A stretch of DNA of 64,000 nucleotides from Burkholderia sp. HI2500 (GCF_002223055.1 NZ_NKFL01000005.1:124001-188000), one strand, 5' to 3'; shown: positions 25,267-35,304, counted from the first letter of the stretch. The notes: a model not told the origin generated them from the letters alone. Numbers and translations are program-made.

Positions 25267-26475
25267 ATGACTACCGTCGAAATCGAAGCGACCGCTGATA
25301 TCGAACAGGCGCAGGCGTCCCTGTGGGACCTGTTCAAGGTCGTCGCCAGCATTTCGGCGGTCTCGTGGGGCGGGCTGTCGATGATGGCGCAGCTCGAACG
25401 CCACTACGTGGAGCGGCTGAAGCGCATCGAGCCCAACGTCTTCGGCGACCTCGTCGCGCTGGCCTGGCTGGTGCCGGGCCCCGTCGGCTGCAACGTGGCG
25501 GTGCAGGTCGGCCAGATCCTGCATGGTCGCATCGGCGCATGGATCGCCGGCATCGCGAGCGTGCTGCCGTTCTCCATCCTGATGACGCTGTTCGCGATCT
25601 TCTATCGCACGCCGCTCGTGCGCTCGCTCGCCGCACCGATGCTGATCAATCACTTCGGGATGGTGCTCGCCGCGCTGATCGGAGTCACGTGGGTCAAGCA
25701 GCTGCGCTCGCTCGCGCGCACACGGCGCGAACAACTGATCGCCGCGCTGTCGACGATTCTGCTCGGTTTCGCACATAATCCGGCCGCCTTCGTCGGGATT
25801 CTCTTCGCCGCGTTCGCGGCCGGCTGGCTCACGGGGCCGCCGCAACGCGACGCGGTCGATTTCACGTTGTCGACCCGCGACCGCAACCTGCTCGTGCTGC
25901 TCGGCGTGCTCGTCACGCTGTTCGCGGTGCCGCTGCCCGGCGATTACCAGGCGACGCTGCTGTGGCCGCGTCTCGCCGGCGCCGGCATGACGCTGTTCGG
26001 CGGCGGCTTTTCCGCGCTGCCCGTGCTCAAGACGCTGTTCGTCACGCCCGCAACGGGCATCTCCGATCACGACTTCACACTGGCGTTCGCGCTGTCCCCT
26101 GTCGCGCCGGGGCCGCTGCTGAACGTCGTCCCGTTTCTCGGCTACCTGACCGACGGCTGGGTCGGCGCGCTGCTCGCGACGGCCGCGCTGTTCATTCCGT
26201 CGGGATGCCTCGTCGTGTTTGCGCAGAACCACCTGTCCCGGCTCAAGCGCCATTCGCGCTTCGAGCACGGGATGCGCCTGCTGCGTGCCGCGACCACGGG
26301 TTTTCTCGTCGTCGCCGTCGTGAGAATCCTGCACCGCGAACCCGTCGACCCCGTTTACTGGCTGACGGGCGCCTTCGCGACGCTGTGCTTCGCGCGCTTC
26401 AAGGTGCCCGTCTATGCCGTGTACGGCACGGTCGCGGTGGCTTGCGGCGTGTGGCTGCTGGCCGCCGCGCGCTGA
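25267..26475 (+). CDS. chrA: Chromate transporter (CHR family, two-domain)
   Basis: A 402-residue inner-membrane protein of the CHR chromate-efflux family. It is the long form with two homologous halves. The first begins ISAVSWGGLSMMAQLERHYVE with the motif WLVPGPVGCNVAVQVGQ; the second has AGAGMTLFGGGFSALPVL and ALSPVAPGPLLNVVPFLGYL. ATG 25267 starts MTTVEIEATADIEQ. No chrB regulator is adjacent. Resistance to chromate is inferred from the family. Confidence 0.9.
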   Translation: MTTVEIEATADIEQAQASLWDLFKVVASISAVSWGGLSMMAQLERHYVERLKRIEPNVFGDLVALAWLVPGPVGCNVAVQVGQILHGRIGAWIAGIASVLPFSILMTLFAIFYRTPLVRSLAAPMLINHFGMVLAALIGVTWVKQLRSLARTRREQLIAALSTILLGFAHNPAAFVGILFAAFAAGWLTGPPQRDAVDFTLSTRDRNLLVLLGVLVTLFAVPLPGDYQATLLWPRLAGAGMTLFGGGFSALPVLKTLFVTPATGISDHDFTLAFALSPVAPGPLLNVVPFLGYLTDGWVGALLATAALFIPSGCLVVFAQNHLSRLKRHSRFEHGMRLLRAATTGFLVVAVVRILHREPVDPVYWLTGAFATLCFARFKVPVYAVYGTVAVACGVWLLAAAR

Positions 26476-26532
26476 CGGGCGACGGCCACCGCCCCGCCGG
26501 GTTCTACCGGCCTTCGCCCGTCCAGGCCCTCC

Positions 26533-26979
26533 TCAACCTGCCTGCATCGCGACCCGGCGTGCCATCCAGCGGGCGCGCAGCGCGTCGTAAGCGAGGTTGA
26601 AGCAGAACGTGTAAGGCAGGAAGAACAGCACGATGCCGAGGTCGAGCAGCAGCGCCTCGACGAGGCTCACGTTCAGCCACCACGCGGCGACCGGCACCAC
26701 CATCGCGACGAGGCCGAGCTCGAACGTGACCGCATGCGCGATCCGCATGCCGAGCGTGCGGGTCAGCCCCGCGCGACGCTCGAAGCGGTCGAACAGCGTA
26801 TTGAACGCCATGTTCCACGCCATCGCGATCAGCGACACCATCACCGTCAGCACGCCGACGTGCGACACCGGCATGTCGAGCAGCCACGCGCCGATCGGCG
26901 CGCACAGCGCGATCGCGACCAGTTCGAACGTCAGCGCATGCAGCAGCCGTTCCGTCACCGTTTTGTTGACCTGTTTCAT
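26533..26979 (-). CDS. PACE-family efflux protein (two BTP domains)
   Basis: A 148-residue membrane protein with four helices in two tandem bacterial-transmembrane-pair units, the size and layout of AceI chlorhexidine/diamine exporters. The repeated motif RLLHALTFELVAIALCAPIGAWLLD and RIAHAVTFELGLVAMVVPVAAWWLN carries the conserved FE pair in each half. GGAGGGAATC precedes the start. It is transcribed divergently from a LysR regulator, as aceI is from aceR, so substrate-induced expression is likely. Confidence 0.9.
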   Translation of the reverse strand: MKQVNKTVTERLLHALTFELVAIALCAPIGAWLLDMPVSHVGVLTVMVSLIAMAWNMAFNTLFDRFERRAGLTRTLGMRIAHAVTFELGLVAMVVPVAAWWLNVSLVEALLLDLGIVLFFLPYTFCFNLAYDALRARWMARRVAMQAG

Positions 26980-27022
26980 GATTCCCTCCGATTCGTCTAC
27001 TTCGTACATGGCCGCCATTCTG

Positions 27023-27070
27023 ATCGGCATAACCGTATGAATCCAGTTTGATATCATCGGTTTTACCGAT
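27023..27070. promoter_or_regulatory. Inverted repeats between PACE gene and its LysR regulator
   Basis: ATCGGT-TTT-ACCGAT (27056-27070) is a perfect inverted repeat, 23 bp before the regulator start. A degenerate copy ATCGG-CATAA-CCGTA lies at 27023-27037, 33 bp away. The two-site layout is typical of LysR regulators that bind recruitment and activation sites. Confidence 0.65.
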
Positions 27071-27093
27071 ATATCACCCACCAGGAGCGCCGC

Positions 27094-27978
27094 ATGCGCC
27101 ACGCCCCCGAAGCCCTGCTCGCCTTCGCCGAAGCCGCGTTGCTCGGCTCGTTCACGGCCGCCGCGCGCAAGCTCGGCAAGCGCCAGTCGACCGTGTCGGA
27201 GGCGATCGCGAACCTCGAGATCGATCTCGGCGTGCAGTTGTTCGACCGCTCGACGCGCGCACCGACGCTGACCGATGCCGGGCGTGCGCTGCTGCCGCAG
27301 GTGCAGCGCGCGCTCGAGGCCGGCGCGGCGATCGACCGGACGGCCGCGCGGCTCGCGCGTGGCGAGGAAGCGCGGCTGACGCTCGTCGTGTCCGATACGT
27401 ACCAGTCGAAGCGCTACGAGGAAACGTTGATGGCGCTCGAACGGCGCTTTCCGGCGCTCGAGCTCGAATGCCAGATCGCCGAGCACGAAGACGTGCTCGA
27501 CCTGATCCAGCAGGGGCGCGCGCAGTTGGGGCTGATGGCCGCGCGCGCGGCCTACCCGGCCGATATCGGCGCGGCGACGATTGCGGAGGAATCGGAAATC
27601 GGGCTGTTCGTCGGCCGCACGCACGCGCTCGCCGAATACGGCGACACCGACGTGCCGCACGCCGCGCTGCGCGACGTGCGCGAACTGCGCCTCAATACCT
27701 ATGTGAAAACGGAAGGCCGCGGCGCCGACGACCGGATCGTCGTCGGCACGCAGCACTGGCTGGCGCCAAGCTACCTGATGCTGCTGGAGATGGCCGTGCT
27801 GGGGTTCGGCTGGGCCGAACTGCCGCGCTGGATGGTCGACCACTTCGCGCGCGATCGGCTGTGCGAACTGCGTGCGCGCGGCTGGCCGCGCCGTGTGCGG
27901 GTCGATGCGGTCTGGTCGCGCAACCGGCCGCTCGGACCGGTCGGCTCATGGCTGCTCGATGCGATGCTGGCCGCGTAG
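27094..27978 (+). CDS. LysR-family regulator, AceR-like
   Basis: A 294-residue LysR transcription factor. The winged HTH lies at about residues 5-62 (AALLGSFTAAARKLGKRQSTVSEAIANLEIDLGVQLFDRS), followed by a substrate-binding effector domain of normal length. CCAGGAGCGCCGC precedes ATG 27094. It is divergent from the PACE efflux gene with two inverted repeats between them, so it most likely activates that gene and represses itself. Confidence 0.92.
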   Translation: MRHAPEALLAFAEAALLGSFTAAARKLGKRQSTVSEAIANLEIDLGVQLFDRSTRAPTLTDAGRALLPQVQRALEAGAAIDRTAARLARGEEARLTLVVSDTYQSKRYEETLMALERRFPALELECQIAEHEDVLDLIQQGRAQLGLMAARAAYPADIGAATIAEESEIGLFVGRTHALAEYGDTDVPHAALRDVRELRLNTYVKTEGRGADDRIVVGTQHWLAPSYLMLLEMAVLGFGWAELPRWMVDHFARDRLCELRARGWPRRVRVDAVWSRNRPLGPVGSWLLDAMLAA

Positions 27979-28031
27979 CGGCGCTTGCCGGCGCACCCGC
28001 GGCTGCGCGCGGGCCGGCCGGCTGCGGTCAA

Positions 28032-28490
28032 TCAGAAACCGCGCGACAACACCGCCGCGCCGATCGTGACGACGCCGAGCACGAGGTTCACGAGCACGAG
28101 CAGGCGCACCGTATTCACCGCGCGCGCGCCGTCCGGCCACTTCTGCGCCTGCACCGCACGGCGGATGCGCGGGAACAGCGCGAACCGGATATGCCCGAAG
28201 ATCAGCATCATCACGACGCCGAGCCCAGCCATCGCGTGCAGCGACCACGTCGCGTGCGCGCCGCCGAATTGCACGAGCAGGAAGCCGCCGGTCAGCAGAA
28301 TCACGATCACGGAACCCGAGACCCAGTTGAAGAAGCGGCCGAACACGCCCTCGATCAGCGGCAACCGCAGCTGCGGCGACAGGTCGGACAGCGCCGGACG
28401 CAGGCAGAAGTTGGCGAAGACCATCCCGCCCACCCACACGGCGACGGCCAGCAGATGAAGAAACAGCGCGACGGAGACAGCATGGGACAT
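28032..28490 (-). CDS. CopD-like membrane protein
   Basis: A 152-residue protein with four predicted helices. The N-terminus VALFLHLLAVAVWVGGMVFANFCLRPAL carries the conserved His-x7-8-Gly-Gly pattern of the CopD domain, and HAMAGLGVVMMLIFGHIRF in the third helix holds further histidines. CopD-domain proteins are linked to copper uptake or heme enzymes; no copper genes flank it, so its role is open. It is transcribed alone. Confidence 0.78.
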   Translation of the reverse strand: MSHAVSVALFLHLLAVAVWVGGMVFANFCLRPALSDLSPQLRLPLIEGVFGRFFNWVSGSVIVILLTGGFLLVQFGGAHATWSLHAMAGLGVVMMLIFGHIRFALFPRIRRAVQAQKWPDGARAVNTVRLLVLVNLVLGVVTIGAAVLSRGF

Positions 28491-28652
28491 GACGGCGATC
28501 CTGTGAGGAGTGGGGTGCGGCGAACGGCCGCGTCGTACGCGGCATCGAGCGACGTTCGACCGGATTGTCGCCGAGCGGTTCAGACCCCAGGCGCGATTTC
28601 ACATTATTTTGCAAGTTCCGCGTGACAGCGCCACGCTTGCTTACCCGAATCC

Positions 28653-28701
28653 CCGTCCAAAAGAAAAGGCCGCACGTCCGCCGAAGCGGAGGAGCGGCCT
28701 T
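28653..28701 (-). terminator. Terminator of parC
   Basis: AAGGCCGC (28694-28701, read on the minus strand) pairs with GCGGCCTT (28666-28673); the interior strengthens the stem with TCCGC/GCGGA pairs. It is followed on the minus strand by TTTTCTTTTGG. It lies 39 bp past the parC stop codon. Confidence 0.85.
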
Positions 28702-28739
28702 CGATCGCGGCTGAACCGGGCGATCGAACGTGCGTAGCG

Positions 28740-31061
28740 TCAGCCGAGCAGCGGACGCAGTTCGCTGACGACCTTGAGCTTCGTGTCCGGCGTGCGGCCC
28801 TTGCGGGCGCGCTTGCCGACGTGCGGCGCCAGCCCCGCATACGACAGCGTTTCGTCCATCGTCTTGCCGCCGCGGCCGGTGCCGATCAGCACGACGCCGG
28901 CCGGATCGATCGCAAGCGCCTGCACGAGCGTTTCCTTGTCGTCGAGCGCCATCAGGATCACGCCGCGACCGCCGCCGGACAGCGTCTTCATCTCGTCCAT
29001 CCCGAACACGAGCAGGCGGCCGCCGCTCGACAGGCACGCGACCTGCGTCGCGTTCGGCAGCACCGGCATCGGCGCGAGCGGCGCCGCGCCCGCATCGATC
29101 GTCATGAACGCCTTGCCGGCCTTCACGCGGCTCACCATGTCGCCGACCTTCGCGAGGAAGCCGAAGCCGTTGCTCGACGCGAGCAGCAGTTGCTGGTCGG
29201 CCGGCGCCGCGTAGTAGTGCATCAGGTGCGAGCCCGACTCGAGCTCGATCAGCGACGTGACGGGCACGCCGTCGCCGCGCCCGCCCGGCAGCACCGACAC
29301 GTCCACCGAGTACACGCGGCCGCTGCTGCCCCACGCGATCAGGCGATCCGGCGTGCGGCACTGGAACGCCGCGTACAGATGATCGCCGGCCTTGAACGAG
29401 AAGCTGGCCGGGTCGAGCCCGTGGCCCTTCAGCGCACGCACCCAGCCCTTCTGCGACACGACCACCGTGACCGGCTCGTCGACCACCTTCGCCTCGAAGG
29501 TCGCGCGCTTTTCCTGCTGGATCAGCGTGCGGCGATCGTCGCCGTACTGCTTCGCGTCGGCCTCGATCTCCTTGATCATCAGCCGCTTCATCGCGCTTTC
29601 GTTCGCGAGCAGTTCCTCGAGCTTCGCCTTTTCGTCGCGCAGCGCTTCGAGTTCCTTCTCGATCTTGATCTTCTCGAGCCGCGCGAGCTGGCGCAGCCGG
29701 ATTTCGAGAATATCTTCCGCCTGCCGTTCGCTGAGCCCGAACGCGCTCATCAGCGCGGCCTTCGGCTCGTCCGACTCGCGGATGATGCGGATCACCTCGT
29801 CGATGTTCAGGAAGACGATCATCCGCCCTTCGAGGATGTGGATGCGGTCGTCGACCTTCGCGAGACGATGGCGGCACCGGCGCGTCATCGTCAGCTGGCG
29901 GAACTTCACCCATTCGTCGAGGATCGTCAGCAGACCCTTCTGGCCCGGCCGGCCGTCGGCGCCGATCATCACGAGGTTCAGCGTCGCGTTCGACTCGAGG
30001 CTCGTGTACGCGAGGAGCGTGTTCACGAATTCCGTCTGGTCGATCGTGCGCGACTTCGGCTCGAACACGAGCCGCACCGCCGCTTCCTTGCCCGACTCGT
30101 CGCGCACCGCGTCGAGCAGGTCGAGCATCGCCTTCTTCGTGTTGAGCTGCTCGGGCGTCAGCGTCTTCTTGCCGAGCTTGAGCTTCGGGTTCGTCAGCTC
30201 CTCGATTTCCTCGAGCACCTTCTGGCCCGACGTGCTCGGCGGCAGCTCGGTCACGACGAGCTGCCACTGGCCGCGCGCGAGATCCTCGATCTTCCAGCGC
30301 GCGCGCACCTTCAGGCTGCCGCGGCCGGTTTCATAGGCCGCCGCGATTTCGGTGTCGCTCGAGATGATCTGCCCGCCGCCCGGGAAATCCGGGCCGGGAA
30401 TCAGGTTCATCAGCTCCGCGTGCGAGAGCTTCGGATTGCGGATCAGCGCGACCGCTGCGCCCGCGACTTCACGCAGGTTGTGCGACGGGATTTCGGTCGC
30501 GAGACCGACCGCGATGCCCGACGCGCCGTTCAGCAGCACGAACGGCATGCGGCTCGGCAGCGTCTTCGGCTCCTCGAACGAGCCGTCGTAGTTCGGCATG
30601 AAGTCGACCGTGCCCTGGTCGATCTCGTCGAGCAGCAGCTTCGCGATCGGCGTGAGGCGGGCTTCGGTGTATCGCATCGCCGCCGCGCCGTCGCCGTCGC
30701 GCGAGCCGAAGTTGCCCTGCCCGTCGATCAGCGGGTAGCGCAGCGAGAAATCCTGCGCGAGACGCACCAGTGCGTCGTATGCCGACTGGTCGCCGTGCGG
30801 GTGGTATTTACCGAGCACGTCGCCGACCACGCGCGCCGACTTCACCGGCTTCGCGTCCGGGCCGAGGCCCATTTCGTTCATCGCGTAGAGAATCCGGCGC
30901 TGCACCGGCTTCTGGCCGTCGCACACGTCGGGCAGCGCGCGGCTCTTCACGACGCTGACCGCGTAGCTGAGATACGCCTGCTCCGCGTAGTTGCCGAGCG
31001 TCAGCGCGTCGGCATCCGGTGCATCGGAGCTGGCGAAGAGATCGGAAGTGTTGTCGTCCAT
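28740..31061 (-). CDS. parC: DNA topoisomerase IV subunit A
   Basis: A 773-residue ParC, the DNA-cutting subunit of topoisomerase IV that decatenates daughter chromosomes. The catalytic tyrosine is Y131 (MRYTEARLT). The winged-helix and tower regions and a C-terminal beta-pinwheel ([30 protein letters not shown]) are visible. In the quinolone-determining region [13 protein letters not shown], Gln92 stands where E. coli ParC has Ser80, and Asp96 where it has Glu84. parE lies 69 bp upstream in the same direction, so the two form an operon. A hairpin terminator follows. Confidence 0.96.
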   Translation of the reverse strand: MDDNTSDLFASSDAPDADALTLGNYAEQAYLSYAVSVVKSRALPDVCDGQKPVQRRILYAMNEMGLGPDAKPVKSARVVGDVLGKYHPHGDQSAYDALVRLAQDFSLRYPLIDGQGNFGSRDGDGAAAMRYTEARLTPIAKLLLDEIDQGTVDFMPNYDGSFEEPKTLPSRMPFVLLNGASGIAVGLATEIPSHNLREVAGAAVALIRNPKLSHAELMNLIPGPDFPGGGQIISSDTEIAAAYETGRGSLKVRARWKIEDLARGQWQLVVTELPPSTSGQKVLEEIEELTNPKLKLGKKTLTPEQLNTKKAMLDLLDAVRDESGKEAAVRLVFEPKSRTIDQTEFVNTLLAYTSLESNATLNLVMIGADGRPGQKGLLTILDEWVKFRQLTMTRRCRHRLAKVDDRIHILEGRMIVFLNIDEVIRIIRESDEPKAALMSAFGLSERQAEDILEIRLRQLARLEKIKIEKELEALRDEKAKLEELLANESAMKRLMIKEIEADAKQYGDDRRTLIQQEKRATFEAKVVDEPVTVVVSQKGWVRALKGHGLDPASFSFKAGDHLYAAFQCRTPDRLIAWGSSGRVYSVDVSVLPGGRGDGVPVTSLIELESGSHLMHYYAAPADQQLLLASSNGFGFLAKVGDMVSRVKAGKAFMTIDAGAAPLAPMPVLPNATQVACLSSGGRLLVFGMDEMKTLSGGGRGVILMALDDKETLVQALAIDPAGVVLIGTGRGGKTMDETLSYAGLAPHVGKRARKGRTPDTKLKVVSELRPLLG

Positions 31062-31130
31062 CTGAATTCCGTATTCGTAAGTGGCGTAAGGCCGGGCCGG
31101 GCGTCGTGCCCGGCCGCACAGGTGTTCGGC

Positions 31131-33113
31131 TTAGATGTCCGCTTCGACGTCGTTGCCCTTTTCCTCGAGCCAGCCGCGTCGCGCGGCTGCCTCGCCCTTG
31201 CCCATCAGCATCGTCATGCGTGCGACGGTCGCCTCGTAGTCGAGCTCGCCGAGCTTCACCGGCATCAGGCGGCGCGTGTCGGGGTTCATCGTCGTATCCC
31301 ACAGCTGCTCGGCGCTCATTTCACCGAGACCCTTGAAGCGGCTGATGCTCCATTGCGTCTCGCGCACACCGTCCTTGCGCAGCTTGTCGAGGATCGCCTC
31401 GAGTTCGCCTTCGTCGAGTGCATAAAGCTTCTGCGCAGCCTTCTTGCCGCGCGCGGGCGCGTCGACGCGGAACAGCGGCGGGCGCGCAACGCATACATGG
31501 CCGCGCTCGATCAGTTGCGGGAAATGCTTGAAGAACAGCGTGAGCAGCAGCACCTGGATGTGCGAACCGTCGACGTCCGCGTCCGACAGGATGCAGATCT
31601 TGCCGTAGCGCAGGTTCGACAGGTCGACGCTTTCATCCGGGCTGTGCGGATCGACGCCGATCGCGACCGAGATGTCGTGCACCTCGTTGTTCGCGAACAG
31701 GCGGTCGCGCTCGGTTTCCCACGTGTTCAGCACCTTGCCGCGCAGCGGCAGGATCGCCTGGTATTCCTTGTCGCGGCCCATCTTCGCGGAGCCGCCTGCC
31801 GAGTCACCCTCGACCAGGAACAGCTCGTTGCGCGCGATATCTTCCGTCTCGCAGTCGGTCAGCTTGCCGGGCAGCACCGCGACGCCCGAGCTCTTGCGCT
31901 TCTCGACCTTCTGGCCGGCGCGCGTGCGCGCCTGCGCCTGCTTGATCACGAGTTCGGCGAGTTTCTTGCCGTGCTCGACGTGCTGGTTCAGCCACAGCTC
32001 CAGCGCCGGACGCGAGAACGACGACACGAGCTTCACCGCGTCGCGGCTGTTCAGGCGTTCCTTGATCTGCCCCTGGAACTGCGGATCGAGCACCTTCGCG
32101 GACAGCACGAACGACACGCGCGCGAACACGTCTTCCGCGAGCAGCTTCACGCCCTTCGGCTGCAGGTTGTGCAGTTCGACGAAGCTTTTCACTGCCTGGT
32201 AGAGACCGTCGCGCAGGCCGGATTCGTGCGTGCCGCCGGCCGGCGTCGGGATCAGGTTCACGTACGACTCGCGCACGAGCGAGCCTTCCTCGCTCCATGC
32301 GACGACCCACGACGCGCCCTCGCCTTCGGCGAAGGTGTCGTCGCCCGAACGCGAATCGGCAAAGCGCTCGCCTTCGAACAGCGGGATCAGCAGCTCGCTG
32401 CCGTTCATTTCGTCGAGCAGGTAGCCGCGCAGGCCGTCTTCATACTTCCACGTCTGGCGCTCGCCCGACTTCTCGTTGACGAGCACGACCTCGACGCCCG
32501 GCAGCAGCACGGCCTTCGAGCGCAGCAGGCGCTGCAGTTCGCCAAGCGGCAGGTTCGGCGAATCGAAATACTTCGGATTCGGCCACACCTGCACCCGCGT
32601 GCCGGATTTCTTCTCACCGCGGCCCGCGCCCTGCGTCGCGAGCGGTTTCACCACGTCGCCTTCGGCGAAGCCGAGTTCCGCGATCTTGCCGTCGCGCCAG
32701 ACCGTCACGTCGAGGCGTGTCGCCAGCGCGTTCGTCACCGACACGCCGACGCCGTGCAGGCCGCCCGAAAACGTGTAGGCGCCGCCCGCGGCCTTGTCGA
32801 ACTTGCCGCCCGCGTGCAGGCGCGTGAATACGATCTCGACGACCGGCACGCCCTCTTCAGGGTGCATGCCGAACGGGATGCCGCGGCCGTCGTCCTCGAC
32901 CGAGACCGACTGGTCGGCGTGCAGCGTGACCGTGATCTGCTTGCCGTAGCCGCCAAGCGCCTCGTCGGACGCGTTGTCGATGACTTCCTGGATGATGTGC
33001 AGCGGATTCTCGGTACGGGTGTACATGCCGGGCCGCTGCTTGACCGGCTCGAGACCCTTGAGCACCTTGATCGATGCTTCGCTATAGGCCGCGCTGGGTT
33101 TCTTCGTTGACAT
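31131..33113 (-). CDS. parE: DNA topoisomerase IV subunit B
   Basis: A 660-residue ParE, the ATPase subunit. The GHKL motifs (EVIDNASDEAL, VEDDGRGIPFG, GGLHGVGVSVTNAL) and the TOPRIM motifs (LVEGDSAGGSAK and LSDADVDGSH) are intact. MSTKKPSAAYSEASIKVLKGLE is a normal N-terminus. Its length, about 660 rather than about 800, and its partner gene parC separate it from GyrB. DnaA-box-like sequences lie 31-65 bp upstream. Confidence 0.96.
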   Translation of the reverse strand: MSTKKPSAAYSEASIKVLKGLEPVKQRPGMYTRTENPLHIIQEVIDNASDEALGGYGKQITVTLHADQSVSVEDDGRGIPFGMHPEEGVPVVEIVFTRLHAGGKFDKAAGGAYTFSGGLHGVGVSVTNALATRLDVTVWRDGKIAELGFAEGDVVKPLATQGAGRGEKKSGTRVQVWPNPKYFDSPNLPLGELQRLLRSKAVLLPGVEVVLVNEKSGERQTWKYEDGLRGYLLDEMNGSELLIPLFEGERFADSRSGDDTFAEGEGASWVVAWSEEGSLVRESYVNLIPTPAGGTHESGLRDGLYQAVKSFVELHNLQPKGVKLLAEDVFARVSFVLSAKVLDPQFQGQIKERLNSRDAVKLVSSFSRPALELWLNQHVEHGKKLAELVIKQAQARTRAGQKVEKRKSSGVAVLPGKLTDCETEDIARNELFLVEGDSAGGSAKMGRDKEYQAILPLRGKVLNTWETERDRLFANNEVHDISVAIGVDPHSPDESVDLSNLRYGKICILSDADVDGSHIQVLLLTLFFKHFPQLIERGHVCVARPPLFRVDAPARGKKAAQKLYALDEGELEAILDKLRKDGVRETQWSISRFKGLGEMSAEQLWDTTMNPDTRRLMPVKLGELDYEATVARMTMLMGKGEAAARRGWLEEKGNDVEADI

Positions 33114-33143
33114 AGGCGCTGAATTTCGTCATTCATCGGGACG

Positions 33144-33178
33144 TTGTCCACACCTCGTGTGGATAACGTCGTGGACAA
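33144..33178. promoter_or_regulatory. Cluster of DnaA-box-like sites upstream of parE
   Basis: TTGTCCACA (33144-33152, plus strand) faces a perfect consensus TTATCCACA (33166-33158, minus strand) with 5 bp between them, and a third TTGTCCACG reads on the minus strand at 33178-33170. The three lie within 35 bp in the parE leader or promoter. DnaA control of parE is a reasonable inference. Confidence 0.6.
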
Positions 33179-33354
33179 AACGTTGAGTTCCGTAAAAAAG
33201 CGAATCGAAACAACGGTGTGCTTGGACTGCTCCGAAAGCGGGCGCGCGGCGTGCGCTGCGCTGCCCGGGACGCGCGGTATTTTACTGGTTCCGCGTGGCA
33301 CGCCAATCGCGGAATCGCGCGCGGCGGCCGCCGGCCGCGCGACGCGTCTGCGTT

Positions 33355-35304
33355 TTACGCGGGCTTGCGCTTCGCCTCGAGCGTTTCCCACCGCTCGAGC
33401 GCTTCGAGCAATTCGTCGTCGATCGCCGCGAACCGCTCGGTCAGGCGCGTGCCTTCCTGCGGATCCTTCGCGAAAATCGAGCCGTCTTCGAGCCGCGCAT
33501 TGATCGTCTTCTGCTCCTCTTCCAGCGCCGCGATCTTCTCCGGCAGCGAATCGAGCTCGCGCTGCTCGTTGAACGACAGCTTCACCGTGCGTTGCGTGTT
33601 GCGGCCCGCGGCGCTTTTCGCCGCCTCTTCCTTGACGGGCGCGGCTTCCTTGACCGCACGCTTCGCGGCTTCCTGCTGCGCGAGCTGATCGGCACGCGCG
33701 CTCTGGATCTGCCAGTCGCTGAAGCCGCCCACGTATTCGCGCCATTTGCCGTCGCCCTCGGCCGCGATCACCGACGTCACGACGTTGTCGAGGAACGCGC
33801 GATCGTGGCTGACGAGCAGCACCGTACCGTCGTAGTCGGCCAGCAGCTCCTCGAGCAGTTCGAGCGTCTGGATGTCGAGGTCGTTGGTCGGTTCGTCGAG
33901 CACCAGCACGTTGGCCGGACGCGCGAACAGGCGCGCGAGCAGCAGCCGGTTGCGCTCGCCGCCCGACAGCGACTTCACCGGCGAACGCGCGCGTTCCGGC
34001 GCGAACAGGAAATCGCCGAGATAGCTCATCACGTGCTTGCGCACGCCGCCGATCTCGACCCATTCGCTGCCGGGGCTGATGGTATCCGCGAGGCTCTTCT
34101 CCTGGTCGAGCTGTGCACGCATCTGGTCGAAATAGGCGACCTGCAGGTTGGTGCCGATGCGCACCGTGCCCTCGTCGGGCTTCAGTTCGCCGAGAATCAG
34201 CTTGAGCAGCGTCGTCTTGCCGGCGCCGTTCGGGCCGATGAAGCCGATCTTGTCGCCGCGCATCACCGTCGTCGAGAAACGATCGACGACCGCGCGGCCG
34301 CCGTAGCGCTTCGTCACGTCGGTCAGCTCCGCGACGATCTTGCCGGACTTCTCGCCCTGCGCGACATCCAGCTTCACGTTGCCCAGCGTGTTGCGGCGCT
34401 CCGCGCGCTCGTTGCGCATCTGCACGAGCCGCGCGATGCGGCCGACGCTGCGGGTGCGGCGCGCTTCGACGCCCTTGCGGATCCACACTTCCTCCTGCGC
34501 GAGCAACTTGTCGAACTTCTCGTTTTCCACGCGCTCGATTTCGAGCTGCTGTGCCTTGCGCGTCTGGTACGCGGAGAAATTGCCCGGGTACGACAGCAGG
34601 CGGCCGCGATCGAGATCGACGATGCGCGTCGCGACGCGGTCGAGGAACGCGCGATCGTGCGTGATGAACAGCAGGCCGGCGCGCTGCGCGACCAGCAGTT
34701 CTTCCAGCCAGCGGATGCCGTCGAAGTCGAGGTGGTTGGTCGGTTCGTCGAGCAGCAGCACGTCGGGCTGCAGCACCAGCGCGCGCGCCAGCGCGACACG
34801 CTTCTGCATCCCGCCCGACAACGCATCGACGGGAGCATCGACGTCCGCCAGGCCGATCTGCGCGAGCGTCATCGACACGCGCGTGCGCCAGCTCCACGCG
34901 TCGTGCGCATCGAGCGACGACTGCAGCACGTTCATCCGCGCGAGCAGCGCATCGTGCTCGGCGCCTTCGGGTATATCGGCGAGGCGGTGCGCGATCGAAT
35001 CATATTCTTCGAGCAGTTCGCGCGTGTGCGCGAGCCCCGATGCGACTGCCTCGAACACCGTCGCGCCCGGCTCGAATTCGGGCTCCTGCGGCACGTAGAC
35101 GGTCACGAGTTCCTGCTGGCGCGTGACCAGCCCGTCGTCGGGCTTCGCGAGCCCGGCGACGATCTTCAGCAGCGACGACTTGCCCGCGCCGTTGCGGCCG
35201 ATCAGGCCGACGCGCTCGCCGGCTTCCAGCGAGAAATCCGCGTGATCGAGCAACGCGACGTGACCGAACGCGAGCTGCGCACCGGAAATGGAATAGAGCG
35301 ACAT
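33355..35304 (-). CDS. uup: ABC-F ATPase, Uup-like
   Basis: A 649-residue soluble protein with two ABC cassettes and no membrane segments. Cassette 1 has GRNGAGKSS, LSGGMQKR and LLLDEPTNHLD; cassette 2 has GPNGAGKTT, LSGGERNR and LVLDEPTNDLD. An arginine-rich linker (RKGVEARRTRSVGRIARL) joins them, and a C-terminal coiled coil (SLPEKIAALEEEQKTI) marks the Uup branch. ABC-F proteins bind ribosomes or, for Uup, affect DNA-related processes. ATG 35304 starts MSLYSISGAQLAFG; longer upstream reading is not coding. Confidence 0.92.
   Translation of the reverse strand: MSLYSISGAQLAFGHVALLDHADFSLEAGERVGLIGRNGAGKSSLLKIVAGLAKPDDGLVTRQQELVTVYVPQEPEFEPGATVFEAVASGLAHTRELLEEYDSIAHRLADIPEGAEHDALLARMNVLQSSLDAHDAWSWRTRVSMTLAQIGLADVDAPVDALSGGMQKRVALARALVLQPDVLLLDEPTNHLDFDGIRWLEELLVAQRAGLLFITHDRAFLDRVATRIVDLDRGRLLSYPGNFSAYQTRKAQQLEIERVENEKFDKLLAQEEVWIRKGVEARRTRSVGRIARLVQMRNERAERRNTLGNVKLDVAQGEKSGKIVAELTDVTKRYGGRAVVDRFSTTVMRGDKIGFIGPNGAGKTTLLKLILGELKPDEGTVRIGTNLQVAYFDQMRAQLDQEKSLADTISPGSEWVEIGGVRKHVMSYLGDFLFAPERARSPVKSLSGGERNRLLLARLFARPANVLVLDEPTNDLDIQTLELLEELLADYDGTVLLVSHDRAFLDNVVTSVIAAEGDGKWREYVGGFSDWQIQSARADQLAQQEAAKRAVKEAAPVKEEAAKSAAGRNTQRTVKLSFNEQRELDSLPEKIAALEEEQKTINARLEDGSIFAKDPQEGTRLTERFAAIDDELLEALERWETLEAKRKPA

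Noticed and set aside
28821..33110. 1429-codon plus-strand open frame across parC and parE
   Set aside because: It is antisense to two unmistakable topoisomerase genes and reads as low-complexity Arg/His/Ala sequence; it arises from G/C-ending codon bias.
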